This document shows positions 1 to 11,656 of a stretch of 64,000 nucleotides of DNA, one piece after another. The position numbers were made by a program, and so were the translations under genes. Location: contig CM049307.1 of NCBI GenBank assembly GCA_026874595.1, positions 73,696,643 through 73,760,642 on the forward strand, in the 5' to 3' direction. The notes under the pieces are model-generated. The model worked only from the letters and a program-made list of their open reading frames with translations. It was not told the origin of the DNA and ran no database searches. How positions within the stretch are numbered: the first letter of the stretch is position 1; every line of letters starts with the position of its first letter. This DNA comes from Sipunculus nudus. Taxonomy: Eukaryota; Annelida; Sipuncula; Golfingiida; Sipunculidae.

Positions 1-118
1 CACTTGCGGTTGGGACCTTGCCTAAGGGTCTTGGCACGGTGGGGGTCTGACCTGGATTCGAACTAACAACCTCTCGATCATGAGCCCGCCACCTTAACCA
101 TTACACCACCGCCCCCAC
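1..118 (-). mobile_element. tRNA-derived SINE, cut by window edge
   Basis: Read on the minus strand from about 118, the sequence has a tRNA-like head: a G-rich start, an A-box-like stretch (TGGTGTAATGGTTAAGG) and a B-box-like GTTCGAATCC. It is followed by CCTTAGGCAAGG, which resembles the central module of several animal SINE superfamilies. The T-arm and anticodon arm do not pair properly, so it is not a working tRNA gene. The element continues past position 1. Confidence 0.65.
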
Positions 119-727
119 GTTTGCAAAATGTCAGCTGGCTTAAATTGACCTGAAAGGTCAAAATCGCACAAAATCGGCACAAAATCGGCTTTATGAAAAT
201 TGGCAGTGCCTCTTGATTAACTAGGCTGGCTCCCCTTAATCTTAACTCGCCTGGCGGCAGCGCAAAATGGCATTGGCACCAGGCTCTACTACGGTAGGGC
301 ATAGCCTTGTGTATATATTCAAATAAATATCAAAGTAGAATGTCAAACTCTAGTGCCAAATCCAAAAGAGCATTAAAGGCAAAATGATGAAAGCTGAAAT
401 TCTTAGAGCTTTCCTCTGACTTTATTACATATTGTCTTCTAGGTAATTGTTATTGCTGTCTGCATATAAATTGATGCAGGATATTCCTGACATGTCATAT
501 GATTATACTCATTATGATACCCACAGTGTTACTGACAGGCCATTGACTTATCATGAGAAAAAATTAGGTTGATATAGACTTTCTTAGTCTGTTAACTCTG
601 TTTTAAAAAATGTTTCCCTGATGATAAAGAAAGTGTAACTAAAGAAAATATAAATATTTGTCTACTTTTATGCTGTTCCACATATAATACTAACATAGTA
701 TATTGAGAATTTTAAAATTATACTTAC

Positions 728-797
728 CAAAAGCCTTCAACATTTCTCCCATGTTTTCCGAGGAGGTTGCCTCCCATTTTCCTACAAACTTCTCCAT
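728..797 (-). CDS. fatty-acid-binding protein, first coding exon (partial gene)
   Basis: This exon encodes the N-terminus of an intracellular lipid-binding protein (FABP/CRABP family), a small cytosolic beta-barrel that carries fatty acids or retinoids. The minus-strand reading starts at 797 with a strong context (ACCATGG) and gives MEKFVGKWEATSSENMGEML followed by KAF. That contains the family signature: an early F-x-GKW, then SEN and a helix ending near KA-hydrophobic-G. After 70 bases, one base into a codon, there is a consensus donor (GTAAGTA on the minus strand, 727..721). Family members commonly break at about residue 24, so both length and position fit. The remaining three or so exons would lie at lower coordinates; none is visible in 1..720, so intron 1 leaves the window. 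A TATA box lies about 255 bases upstream. The family call is fairly sure; the subtype cannot be told from 23 residues. Confidence 0.8.
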
Positions 798-1052
798 GGT
801 AACAGAAGTGTATAATAAACTGAATAGCTTGAGTTAGGAGTACAGAACTGTACCCAGGTTAGGCTGACTACCAGTAGTGATACAATAAGCTGTGTTATAC
901 ACAGTGTAGGAGGTCCAGTGACTGATACAAAAGGACAACTGTGTATAGATCACAGATTCACAGGATGACTGGTAAAACTAGTAGCTGGGAGCTCCAGACG
1001 TGTGCTGGTTGAGCTGAACGAGCCTTCATATCGCAGCAGAGAAAGTGGGGGG

Positions 1053-1089
1053 TTTTTATACTGGAGGTCTGGTGGTCTGGTTTCATTGG
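1053..1089 (-). promoter_or_regulatory. candidate core promoter of the FABP gene (TATA and CCAAT boxes)
   Basis: On the minus strand, TATAAAAA lies at 1060..1053, in a CCCCC-flanked context typical of a TATA box. A CCAAT motif lies just upstream at 1089..1085. Transcription would start near 1025-1030, leaving a 5' UTR of roughly 230 bases before the ATG at 797. No transcript data are available; an unseen 5' UTR intron could move the start. Confidence 0.5.
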
Positions 1090-1099
1090 TCGAGCCAAA

Positions 1100-2550
1100 G
1101 TGTTGAGTCCAGTGTCAAGCCTAATTGAAGAGAAAGGAAGGCATCGTTGCTTTCGTCAATGGGTGATTTCCACTCACTAAGCCAGGAAATTATTGGCAGC
1201 TAGGAATGTTAACAGATAGGTAGAAGCAACTGGGAGGGATGGGGAAGGGGGAGGGCACAGAGAACTCAGTGCAGGCTCATTCATCTCCATCCTCCCTTCC
1301 TCCATAACTGTAACATCACAACAAGGTTAGATGGCAGCAAACAGTCATAAATATACTGCTGTCACTACTACCTTTTGTGTTTTACATCAATGCTTATATA
1401 TTTTTATATACTTTACCAGACAAGCAGAAGAGCTAAGCAGCAGGGTGCAATCTGTAGGAACATGGTAATTCCAGAGAGCGCATCAAATTCATTGTCACCA
1501 AACTGTTTTTCATTTCAAAATTGATGAACTGATATTGTTTAAACTGTTAAGTACTATATCTTTCCTTTCATTGGAGAAAGGTTAAGTATATTTCTCTCAA
1601 TCTATCTGATGTCTTCTTCTCTCATTCAGAATACAAAGTTGCCAATTTTGTTTAAAATAAAGGGTTTTCTTAACTTATAGAATACATACGTTTTGGATCC
1701 ACCTTTCCTGACTTGGAATTTAAATTAAATAATTCTTTAAAATGTTCATGAACACCACCACCTTTAGAACAAAATAAAATAATAATTAATATAATAAAAA
1801 CAATTTAATTCAGACAGTACTCATTACCATAATTTGCATGTGGAATTCAATAAACAAATTCTTAAACATTTTCCTATATTGTTTGTAGGACTTAATTATT
1901 TGTTAAATTGATTTCTCTGTAAACATGAACTTCTGTCCATATCCTTGTTGAGTGTGAAGTTGGTTATATAATTAAATTTTAAATATGGTTGATAGAGTGA
2001 CTGGTTATTTTATTCTAAGAATTTTTTAAAGATTAATATGGAGCCTATAGAGAAAAAAATCTGAACCACAGTACCTTAGAAATGGTATTTAAACAGAATC
2101 TTCTTATAGGAAGAAACCTGTGAACTTTTCTATGTTAAATGTGTCTCGTTTAATATGTGAGTTTTAATTTGTATAAGTTATCAGATATATTTTAAAAAAA
2201 ATAATTAAACAATCAGCTACTGCTGAAACCTAAAACATGAGATTACGTGCTGTGAGATGTTGATCACCAGCAAGGCATGCGGCTGCAGATTGTATTTGCT
2301 GCACACCTGCTGTTTGTTAAACACAGCAGGTTCAACATCCAAGCAGTAAACAGCCACCAGACTGACTGTCAGTCTGCCCCCACTTACAAACACACACTGT
2401 GCATTGTACATGCTCTCACCACGGGAGGCTGAATTAATGAGTATTAGTCTGTATTAGTCTGTATTAGTCACAGACTGGTCAGGAGACTATTGTGGAAACT
2501 GAAGACAGGAAACAGCTTGAAGCATCCTCTCCTGCTGTGGCTCCCCCTAT
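1100..2550. other. AT-rich intergenic DNA, no gene seen
   Basis: No coding exon or element end is recognised. A GC-richer segment at about 1195-1315, with purine runs, may belong to the FABP upstream region. A short direct triplication of GTATTAGTCT occurs at about 2441-2468. Confidence 0.4.
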
Positions 2551-2552
2551 TT

Positions 2553-2555
2553 ATA

Positions 2556-2587
<32 letters not shown>
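2553..2587. repeat. (ATT)n microsatellite
   Basis: An uninterrupted run of ATT/TTA triplets covers about 30 bases. Confidence 0.85.
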
Positions 2588-2588
<1 letters not shown>

Positions 2589-2827
2589 GTCAGAAGATGC
2601 AGTTTGACAGTTCATCTCATATACATTGAAAGAAAAGCATTTCCTGCCATTAGAATTCTAAACTAGAGAGCACATTTTGATACACATTATTATACCCATT
2701 AATCTCTGTATGCTTCAGTTTTCATTGACTCATAACTTGACAAGTGGTTCTAAAAATTGTTTATAAAATAAATATACAGAAAACATAAAAGGTATCCTCT
2801 TTTCATAGCTTTAATGATTTCTTCATA

Positions 2828-3475
2828 AATCTCATCATTTTTTTCTTTACTTCTTTGACTACCATGACATCTCTTTCTAGACAAATATGACACCCATGAT
2901 ATATCTTCTTTAACTTCTATGATAGCTCTTCTTTTACTTCCATGATATCCCTTCTTTGACTTTCATGATTTTTTTTTTTTACTTTATTGATAACTTTTCT
3001 TTGACTTTAATTATAACTTCTTTGACATTTGTGATATCCCTTCTTTGACACCCACAATATCTCTTATTTGGTTTCCTTGAAACCTCTTCTCTGACTTCCT
3101 CAAAATCTCCTCATATACACCCATGATATATCTTCTTTGACTTCCATTATCCATCTAGGTTGACTTCCTTGATATCTCTTCATATACAGTCATGATATTT
3201 AACATATCTACATTTACACCCGTGACATGTGGTTTCTTCTAAGGCTGAAACTCTTCTTTGTCTGGCCAGCTCCTTTCGAGTCTCTGCTTTGGACTCTGAC
3301 CACGAGTGGCAAGATCTTTTTGTTGACTCCCATTGGATCTGTCCTGTAAATCTCAGTGTATCTCTTCCTTGTCTCAAATGAGATCTGTTTATTCACTCAA
3401 ATGAGATATCTTTGTTGACTCCTATGATATATGACTGTGTATGTTGACTTTCATGGAAGGTCTTTGACTCTCCTT
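2828..3475. repeat. degenerate minisatellite, about 27-36-bp unit
   Basis: The phrase CTTTGACTTCCATGATATCT recurs in variants about twenty times (for example near 2846, 2900, 2951, 3010, 3040, 3136, 3420). Units differ by substitutions and small indels, so the array is old. Short open frames here are incidental. Confidence 0.7.
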
Positions 3476-3589
3476 TAAAGAGGCTTAATCACCTAAAAAC
3501 ATGTCAGAATAACAGGAAAAATAGTTTCTTCCCTTTAAAATAAATTTTTACCTACCAAAATATTGCCCTGAAACTATTTGCCTACTCCT

Positions 3590-3970
3590 GTAACCGAGTG
3601 TTGAAAACAGTGGACAGGCCGCAATCACTGGTGTCAACATAATCACAAAGCACGTAGGACTCACTGAGCCACAACACCTGCCAGTCAAGAGATGCCCTGA
3701 CTGACTTGGTCCAAAAAATGTAATACATATTCCCTATGGCTGAAACATCCTGAGTTGCTGCTCATAAACAGACTTCCAATCAGACAACCTTGTTATGTAA
3801 ACAGACGGACTGTGTTTTACCAACACGCAGAGCCATAACTGTAAACACGGTGTTAAACAGCCATTTGCGAGGTACTGAGACTGTGTGCTGGGATGGTTTT
3901 GCTGAGAAACTTATATATAAAACAAAATTGGACTGATAGTGTGAAAGAATAGAATATATAGGCATAATAT
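3590..3970. repeat. diverged copy of the 22.3-23.05 kb interspersed repeat
   Basis: The stretch aligns by eye with 22800..23050. Both contain a GTTAT-GTAAACA segment, an ACTGTGTTT segment, then GTGTGC-GGATGGTTT, GAAACTT and CTAATAGTGTGA-like blocks in the same order. The spacing is similar but identity is modest, so this is an older copy of the same family. Confidence 0.55.
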
Positions 3971-4077
3971 TGCTCCTGATTATGTCGATCCCTTTAGTCA
4001 GGCTGAAATTAACTCTATAACTCATATAATCTCTTTGTTTTCTCTCTGTAGTATTCTCTTATGACTATAGAGTATTT

Positions 4078-4165
4078 CAAATATATATATGTATATATAG
4101 AGAGAGAGAGAGGGAGAGAGAGAGAGAGAGAAAAGAAAGAAAGAGAGAGAGGAAGAAAAGATAAT
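4078..4165. repeat. (TA)n / (GA)n simple repeats
   Basis: An AT dinucleotide run passes directly into GAGAGA and then AAGA/GAAA purine repeats. Confidence 0.85.
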
Positions 4166-4559
4166 AAAAAAAATGTGAAAAATAGAGAGTGGAAAGAAAA
4201 AGGAGATAAGCAAATTATGATGTAAAAGTCCCAGTTTTGTTAGTTATGCTTGACATACAATCAAAATCTGTGAACAAGATATGTGTGCCCACAGCTCTCA
4301 AGCCTGTCAGTTAAATACATGTTTATATGAGTGATCACATCCATGTGTGAACATTCTGTAGATGCTACACAGCATGTTACTAGAGGCAACACTCAAATGT
4401 TTACTACAGAAACCACAGCGATAGATTAAACCCCCCTCTGCCCCACCTGCATGCAGCCCTGCCAGTGACTGTTTGAAAAACACACCTGAACTATGTGTAG
4501 AACATCGTCGTTTATAGTGCACTGTTTCAATTGCTCACGTGTGTTGCGGTTATAGCTCA

Positions 4560-5300
4560 CCACAGACTCTTAAGCACAGTATAATTAATACTGTCAGACA
4601 TACTCGTGGCTTTGACATTTTCACACATATGACTCATATTAAAAAAAAATTGAGGTGTTTTAAATCAGAGAAGCTTGTCATTAAAAGTATATAAAATATC
4701 AGCTTTACATTTGTTTTATATTCTTCTTTGTGGTAAATACAAATTCAAAAGTATTATGTTACAGAATGCTTTATTTTATTTGTCTGTATACTGAGATGTT
4801 TGTCCTCTCTGCATTCCTAATTTCCTGCAGAAACACACATGCAAACTTCTGAAACTTCCACAGGAACTTCTGGACCAGTCCACTGTCATTTTTATTACAA
4901 AATCAAAAAATTCTTCAGAAAACCAGCGGAAGCAAAAAAGAATGTTAAATACAAAAACATAGCTTCATTAAGTTTCTACAGATATGTGCAGATTTATGTT
5001 ATAATTAAATTACTGAAATCATATTTATGAGTATACTAAGTATATAAAGTGCTATGGGGTCTACTAGACTTGAGTTTCTTTCAGCTTCCTGACAAGCTTC
5101 ATCAGTTGAAGAAACAAGCATTTTTTATCATGTTTTGTAATGAAGTAAAAATACACTTTATTACTCATTGGTTCACTTTTGAAAGTACTGGTAACATGTT
5201 TACTTGCACGTTTGTCCTTGTTGCTCATCAGTTTGTATTGTTTGACATGGAAACACAAGACTGATTTATGTATCAGTTTGGTGCAGCATAAAAACTTCAT
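4560..5300. other. AT-rich DNA, nothing recognised
   Basis: No element end, RNA gene or convincing exon is visible. Short open frames at 4839..5030 and on both strands of 5049..5393 have no recognisable motif and no splice context that supports them. Confidence 0.4.
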
Positions 5301-5306
5301 CTTAAA

Positions 5307-5521
5307 CAGGGACGGAACCAGGATTTTTGAAAGGGGAGAGGTCCAACCCAGAAAGACTGGTATAAGAAAACATAAAAAAAACCACTGATCCACAAAGGGA
5401 GCGGTCCAGGCTGGAAAAATTGGTTTAAAACCTTAAAAAAGGTTTTTGCGGCTCAGGAGAAGCAGGGTCTGGACTCCCTTGAACCCAACCCCGCCCCCCC
5501 CTCTGGATCGATCTGCCACTG
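5307..5521. mobile_element. TIR MITE, hAT-like (tentative)
   Basis: The left end CAGGGACGGAACCAGGATTT and the reverse complement of the right end, CAGTGGCAGATCGATCCAG, form imperfect terminal inverted repeats. G-runs lie inside the left end and C-runs inside the right. The 215-bp interior has no coding potential. No clear target-site duplication was found, so superfamily assignment is weak. Confidence 0.5.
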
Positions 5522-6100
5522 TTATACATGCACCAAAATGTAAAGGTAAAAAGGATATCTTATATCAAGAGAAAGATAGAAAAAGTCTAGATCACTTAGA
5601 GAGGTCATGTTATACTGTACTAAAGTATAATGAGCACCTTTTCTACACAATTGGCAATTGAGATATAACATGCACTTAACCAAGGAGGTAGTCTGACACA
5701 AGGAGATACCTGGCTGTTTGTTTGTCAGTGCTGAAACTTTACCAGATGGTTGTATGTGCCAGTGCTGCCAGATAACAATAAACAGTAAGTGCTTGCTTAC
5801 TGGATGAACCAGACTTTGATACTTATGTAACAGGTTCATTATGGGCTTTCACAGAAATTTGTACAGACATATGTATTCAATTTACTTCAATTTGCTTTAG
5901 AATTTACATTTTCTTCTTCCTGATGGAGTAGTTACTAACAATTTGTATTTTATTCCATGTCAAGCTGTTGTACATAATTTCCTGTGTACTGTGTAAAGGT
6001 TTATGAAGCTAGTCAGGATTTCTCTTTCATGGCAGCATAGGGTTGTCCTCTCTGACCTGCTAATTCTTGTGGCGGTTCTAAGCTGTGTCTACCGTTGTGA
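5522..6100. other. intergenic DNA, nothing recognised
   Basis: The 105-codon minus-strand open frame at 5522..5839 shows no family motif. No repeat end is visible before 6101. Confidence 0.35.
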
Positions 6101-7589
6101 TTTTTAGCTCAGCTGACTGAAAGTCATCTGAGCATCAATCTTTGTCCGTCGTCCGTCTGTCCGTCTGTCTGTCCAGGTGTCCGTCTGTCCGTCTGTCTGT
6201 CCGTCTATTTGTCTGTCCGTTAACCAGGCACAAATGGTAACCACTGGACCTAGAACCTTGTAACTTGGGATTCTGAGAGGTCCATGAAAAATCTCCTTGG
6301 AAACCAGAAATTAGGTCTCTGTCACCCATATCCTTCGAGCTATGGGGCCCAAAAGTACCCCCCAGAAAAGTCAAAAATTTCATACAAAAACTTCAATATC
6401 TCATTAACTACTTGACTGATGGTCATGATTTTTGGCATACATATTGATCATGAGATGTTCCATTAGTTCCTGCAGACTGGTGGCGCCACCTGTATTTTTC
6501 CATTTTTTACGAATTTTTTCCTCTATTTTTGATACCTTTAAAAATGTGAACATCTGTTAATAAGGCACAAATCGTAAAGACTGGACCTAGAATCTTCATT
6601 CTCGACACACTGAGAGACCTATGAAAAGTCTCCATGGAAACCAGAAATTAGGTCTCTGTCACCCATATCCTTCGAGCTATGGGGCCCCAAAGTACCCCCC
6701 AGAAAAGTAAAAAATTTCATACAAAAACTTCAATATCTCATTAAATACTTGACTGATGGTCATGATTTTTGGCATACATATTGATCATGAGATGTTCCAT
6801 CAGTTCCTGCAGACTGGTAGCGCCACCTGTATTGTTCGATTTTTTATGAATTTTTTTCTCTATTTTTGAGACCTTTCAAAATGTGAACATCTGTTAACAA
6901 GGCACAAATCGTAAAGACTGGACTTAGAATCTTAAATCTTGACACACCTAGAGGTCCATGAAAAATCTCCTTGGAAACCAGAAATTAGGTCTGTGTCACC
7001 CATATCCTTCGAGCTATGGGGCCCCAAAGTACCCCCCAGAAAAGTAAAAAATTTCATACAAAAACTTCAACATCTCATTAACTACTTGACTGATGGTCAT
7101 GATTTTTGGCATACATATTGATCATGAGATGTTCCATCAGTTCCTGCAGATTGGTGGCGCCACCTGTATTGTTCGATTTTTTTATGAATTTTTTTCTCTA
7201 TTTTTGAGACCTTTCAAAATGTGAACATCTGTTAACAAGGCACAAATCGTTAAGACTGGACCTAGAATCTTAAATCTTAACACACTGAGAGGTCCATGAA
7301 AAATCTCCTTGGAAACCAGAAATTAGGTCTCTGTCACCCATATCCTTTGAGCTATGGGGCCCCAAAGTACCCCCCAGAGTAGTCAAAAATTTCATACAAA
7401 AACTTCAATATCTCAATAACTACATCACTGATGGTCATGATTTGTGGCATAACTATTGATCATGAGATGTGTCATCACTTTCTGCAGACTGGTGGCGCCA
7501 CTTGTATCGTTCGATTTTTTATGAATTTTTTTCTCTATTTTTGAGATCTTTAAAGATATGAACATCTGTTAACAGGGCACAAATCATAA
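6101..7589 (+). mobile_element. outer repeat element E, left part (interrupted copy)
   Basis: The end motif TTAGCTCAGCTGACTGAAAG opens the element. A (GTCC/GTCTGTCC)n stretch follows, then about four tandem units of roughly 336 bp. Each unit carries a GGTGGCGCCACC-type palindrome (about 6480, 6820, 7153, 7493). The unit text stops at CACAAATCATAA just before 7590 and resumes at about 11657, so this is the left half of a copy split by an inserted element. It has no coding capacity. Confidence 0.75.
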
Positions 7590-7771
7590 CAAGTGACCCA
7601 TGGGTCATGACGCTCAGCTGACTGGGAAGAGATTCGCAAAAGGAAATTTTATCATCAGAATGGTAGTATATACCCATTCAACTGAAGCATCAAACAGATT
7701 AACCAACAGACCAAGATTTAGTCTGTATTTATATATCTCAAAAATAGAGAAAAATGTGTAAACTTTTAAAA

Positions 7772-8910
7772 CTAGAATACGGGTAACCGACAAGTGACTA
7801 CATGTATCTGCCAAAATTGGATAGTGAGGCATGGATTGAGTGGCAAGGGGAAATAGAGTGAGGTATGTTGCATATTAGCATGGATGTCTGCAGCCTAAAT
7901 GTTTATGTAGGTTCTGCCACCTACCACAAATCCAGAAAGCTGTCCAAGTTGTATACACCTGCAAAATTTTAGGCAGAAAAGTCAAACCACTACATGTATA
8001 TGAGCGATTTTTGCCCATGGCAGACAAACAGACAAACACTGTGCAAAAATCTTTGCAGGTAACCCCTCCAGTTTTGTGTATGATAAAGACCTATGTGAGA
8101 TCTAAACACATGCACAATTTTGGCCCAATCGGTCAAATGGTTCCTGAGATATGAGCTTGGATGTGTCCAGCGTTAACTTGAATGTAGGTGGCGCACGATG
8201 TATAAACCTGCAAAATTTTTGGCAGTTATGTCGAACCACTACAGAGAAATGAGTAATTTTAGGCCACGGCAGACTAACAGACAGACGCTGTGCAAACATT
8301 GTTACAGGTGGCGCCACCATTTTTTGTGTATGTTACAGAGCTATCAAAGGGCTACATTTGTATAAATTTTATTTCCTGATCGGTCAAACGGTTCCCGAGA
8401 TATAAGCTTGGATGTCATCAGCGTGAACGTGAACGTAGGTGGCGCCACCTTTCATAAAATCAAGAAAGCTATCCTGGATGTATACACATGACTAATTTCA
8501 GGTGAATTAGTCAATTCACTGCAGAGATATGAGTGATTTTAACCAAAGGCAGATGAACAGATGGACACTGTGCAAACATGGTTACAGGTGGCGCCACCGT
8601 TTTTTGTGTATGTTATAAAGCAATCCAAGGGCTACATTTGTATCAATTTTATTTCCTGATCGGTCAAACGGTTCCCGAGATATGAGGGTTTATGAGTGGA
8701 AACAGACCCACAAATGGACACTGGATAGAGAGGAAAGGTCAGAGGTCAATGCAAATTGGTTAATCACCAGTTCACATGTGACCCGATAATAGGTGTAAGT
8801 TTGGGAAAAATCGGTCCATTAGTCTCCGAGGAGCTCTCTGGAAACGAACGCCGCCGCCGCGGAGGAACTCGGTCAAAAACATAGTATCCGCAAAACTTCG
8901 TTTTGGCGGA
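7772..8910 (-). mobile_element. Helitron-like element F' inside the inner E copy
   Basis: On the minus strand it begins TCCGCCAAAACGAAGTTTTG, a hairpin followed by a CGGATACTATG stretch and a CCGCCGCCG-type tract. It ends in CTAG at 7772. The flanking bases are A before the start and T after the end, as for rolling-circle insertion between A and T. Removing it rejoins an E unit (…TTTTAAAA with AAATACAGGTGG). The interior has repeated palindromic modules near 8195, 8300, 8440 and 8590 and no ORF. Confidence 0.6.
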
Positions 8911-8917
8911 TACAAAA

Positions 8918-11640
8918 ATACAGGTGGCTCCATCAGTCTGCAGAAACTAATAAAAACACTTAATGGTCAATATCCATGCAAAAAATCATGGTGATCTCTG
9001 CATTAGTTGTTCAGATACTTCAGTTTTTGTATCAAATTGTCCATTATTCTGAGGGATACTTCGGAGTCCTATAGCTTGAAGGATATGGGTAACAGAGACC
9101 TAATTTCAAGTTTCCACAGGCACCTTTCATGGGCCTCCTTGCATGACAAGAATGAAGATTCTAGGTCCAGTTGTTGCGATTTGTACCCTGTTGACAGATA
9201 ACCACATCTTTAAAGGTCTCAAAAAAAAGAAAAAAATTTGTAAAAATTTGAAAAAAAAATAGAGGTGGCACACCAAGTCTGCAGAAACTGATGGAACAGC
9301 TCATGATCAATATGTATGCCAAAAATCATGACCATCAGTGTTGTAGTTATTGAAATACTGCAGTTTTTGTATCAAATTTTCCATTATTCTGGGGGGCGGG
9401 GGGTATTTTGGACCCATACAGCTTAAAGAATATGGGTAACAGAGACCTAATTTCAAGTTTCCATGGAGACTTTTCATGGGTCTCCCTGTGTGTCAAGAAT
9501 GAAGATTCTTGGTCCAGTTTTTATGATTTGTGCCCTGTTAACAGATGTTCATATCTTTAAAGGTCTCAAAAATACAGAAAAATTTCGTAAAAAAAACCGA
9601 ACAAATACAGGTGGTGCCACCAGTCTGCAGAAACTTATGAAACACTCCATGATCAATATCAATGCAAACAATTATGGTTATCTCTGCATTAGTTGTTCAG
9701 ATACTTTAGCTTTTGTATCAAATTTTCCATTATTCTGAGCTGTATTTTGGAGTGCCATAGCTCAAAGGATATGGGTAACAGAGACCAAATTTCAGGTTTC
9801 CATGGAGACTTATAATGGGTCTCCCTGTGTGTCAAGAACGAAGATTCTAGGTCCAGTCGTTACAATTTGTACCCTGTTGACAGATAACTACATCCTTAAA
9901 GGTCTCAAAAATGGAGAAAACAATTCGTGAACATTGAAAAATACAGGTGGCGCCACCAGTCTGCACAAACTGATGAAACATCTCATGATCAATATGTATG
10001 TCGAAAATCATGACCATCAGTGATGTAGTTAATGAGATATTGAAGTTTTTGTATGAAATTTTTGACTATTCTGGGGGGTAATTTTGGGCCCCATAGCTCG
10101 AAGGATATTGGTAACAGAGACCTAATTTCTGGTTTCCATGGAGACTTTTCATGGACCTCTCAGTGTGTCAAGAATTAAGATTCTAAGTCCAGTCTTTATG
10201 ATTTGTGCCTTGTTAACAGATGTTCACATTTTTAAAGGTCTCAAAAATAGAGAAAAAAATTCGTAAAAAATCGAAAAATACAGGTGGCGCCACCAGTCTG
10301 CAGGAAGTGATGTAACATCTCATGATCAATATGTATGCCAAAAATCATGACCATCAGTCAAGTAGTTAATGAGATATTGAAGTTTTTGTATGAAATTTTT
10401 GACTTTTCTGGGGGGTACTTTGGGGCCACATAGCTCAAAGGATATGGGTAACAGAGACCAAATTTCAGGTTTCCATGGAGACTTATCATGGGTCTCCCTG
10501 TGTGTCAAGAACGAAGATTCTAGGTCCAGTCGTTACGATTTGTACCCTGTTGACAGATAACTTCATCCTTAAAGGTCTCAAAAATGGAGAAAACAATTCG
10601 TGAACATTGAAAAATACAGGTGGCGCCACCAGTCTGCACAAACTGATGAAACATCTCATGATCAATATGTATGTCGAAAATCATGACCATCAGTGATGTA
10701 GTTAATGAAAAATTGAAGTTTTTGTATGAAATTTTTGACTATTCTGGGGGGTAATTTTGGGCCCCATAGCTCGAAGGATATGGGTAACAGAGACCTAATT
10801 TCTGGTTTCCATGGAGACTTTTCATAGGTCTCTCAGTGTGTCGAAAATGAAGATTCTAGGTCCAGTCGTTATGATTTGTGCCACGCTAACAGATGACAGC
10901 ATCCTCAAAGGTTTCAAAAATAGAGGAAAAAATCGTAAAAAATCAAACAGTACAGGTGGCGCCACCAGTCTGCAGGAACTGATTGAACATCTCATGATCA
11001 ATATGTATGCCAAAAATGAAGACCATCAGTGATGTAGTTATTGAGATATTGAAGTTTTTGTATGAAATTTTTTTTCACTATTCTGGGGGGTACTTTGGGG
11101 CCCCATAGCTCAAAGGATATGGGTAACAGAGACCTAATTTCTGGTTTCCAAGGAGATTTTTCATGGACCTCTCAGTGTGTCAAGAATTAAGATTCTAAGT
11201 CCAGTCTTTATGATTTGTGCCTTGTTAACAGATGTTCACATTTTTAAAGGTCTCAAAAATAGAGAAAAAAATTTGTAAAAAATCGAAAAATACAGGTGGC
11301 GCCACCAGTCTGCAGGAAGTGATGTAACATCTCATGATCAATATGTATGCCAAAAATCATAACCATCAGTCAAGTAGTTAATGAGATATTGAAGTTTTTG
11401 TATGAAATTTTTGACTTTTCTGGGGGGTACTTTGGGGCCACATAGCTCGAAGGATATGGGTAACAGAGACCTAATTTCTGGTTTCCAAGGAGATTTTTTA
11501 TGGACCTCTCAGAATCCCAAGTTACAAGGTTCTAGGTCCAGCGGACACGATTTGTGCCTGGTTAACGGACGGACAGACGGACAGAGGGACAGACGGACAG
11601 AAGGACAAAGAGTGATCGCTATAGCTCAGATGACTTTCAG
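8918..11640 (-). repeat. tandem array of about 336-bp units within inner E
   Basis: Palindrome-to-palindrome distances are 336, 337, 336, 336 and 340 bases between 9609 and 11294. Each unit also carries CATGATCAATATGTATG, GGATATGGGTAACAGAGACC and GGTTTCCATGGAGAC-like blocks. Identity between neighbouring units is high but not complete. Short open frames in this array recur once per unit and are by-products. Confidence 0.8.
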
Positions 11641-11656
11641 TCAGCTGAGCTAAAAA

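Larger units (their letters stand above)
7590..11656 (-). mobile_element. inner repeat element E, complete copy nested in the outer copy
   Basis: The copy runs opposite to its host. One end is CAAGTGACCCATGGGTCATG (7590), with an internal palindrome. The other end is GTCAGCTGAGCTAAAAA (about 11640..11656), preceded by GCTCAGATGACTTTCA, which can fold back on it. Between them lie a Helitron-like insert (7772..8910) and about eight 336-bp units. Their palindromes lie at about 8932, 9265, 9609, 9945, 10282, 10618, 10954 and 11294. Host text on the two sides rejoins to match an intact unit, which supports insertion over rearrangement. Confidence 0.75.

Noticed and set aside
37-118. Functional tRNA gene on the minus strand
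   Set aside because: Promoter boxes are tRNA-like, but the T-arm and anticodon stem do not pair, and a SINE body follows.
4839-5030. Upstream coding exon after a TTTCCTGCAG acceptor-like site
   Set aside because: The frame has no recognisable motif, no donor that fits, and lies 32 kb from the caspase exons beyond other repeats.
9463-9738. 91-codon plus-strand frame in the E array
   Set aside because: Equivalent positions in neighbouring 336-bp units are broken by stops; it is a by-product of the tandem unit.
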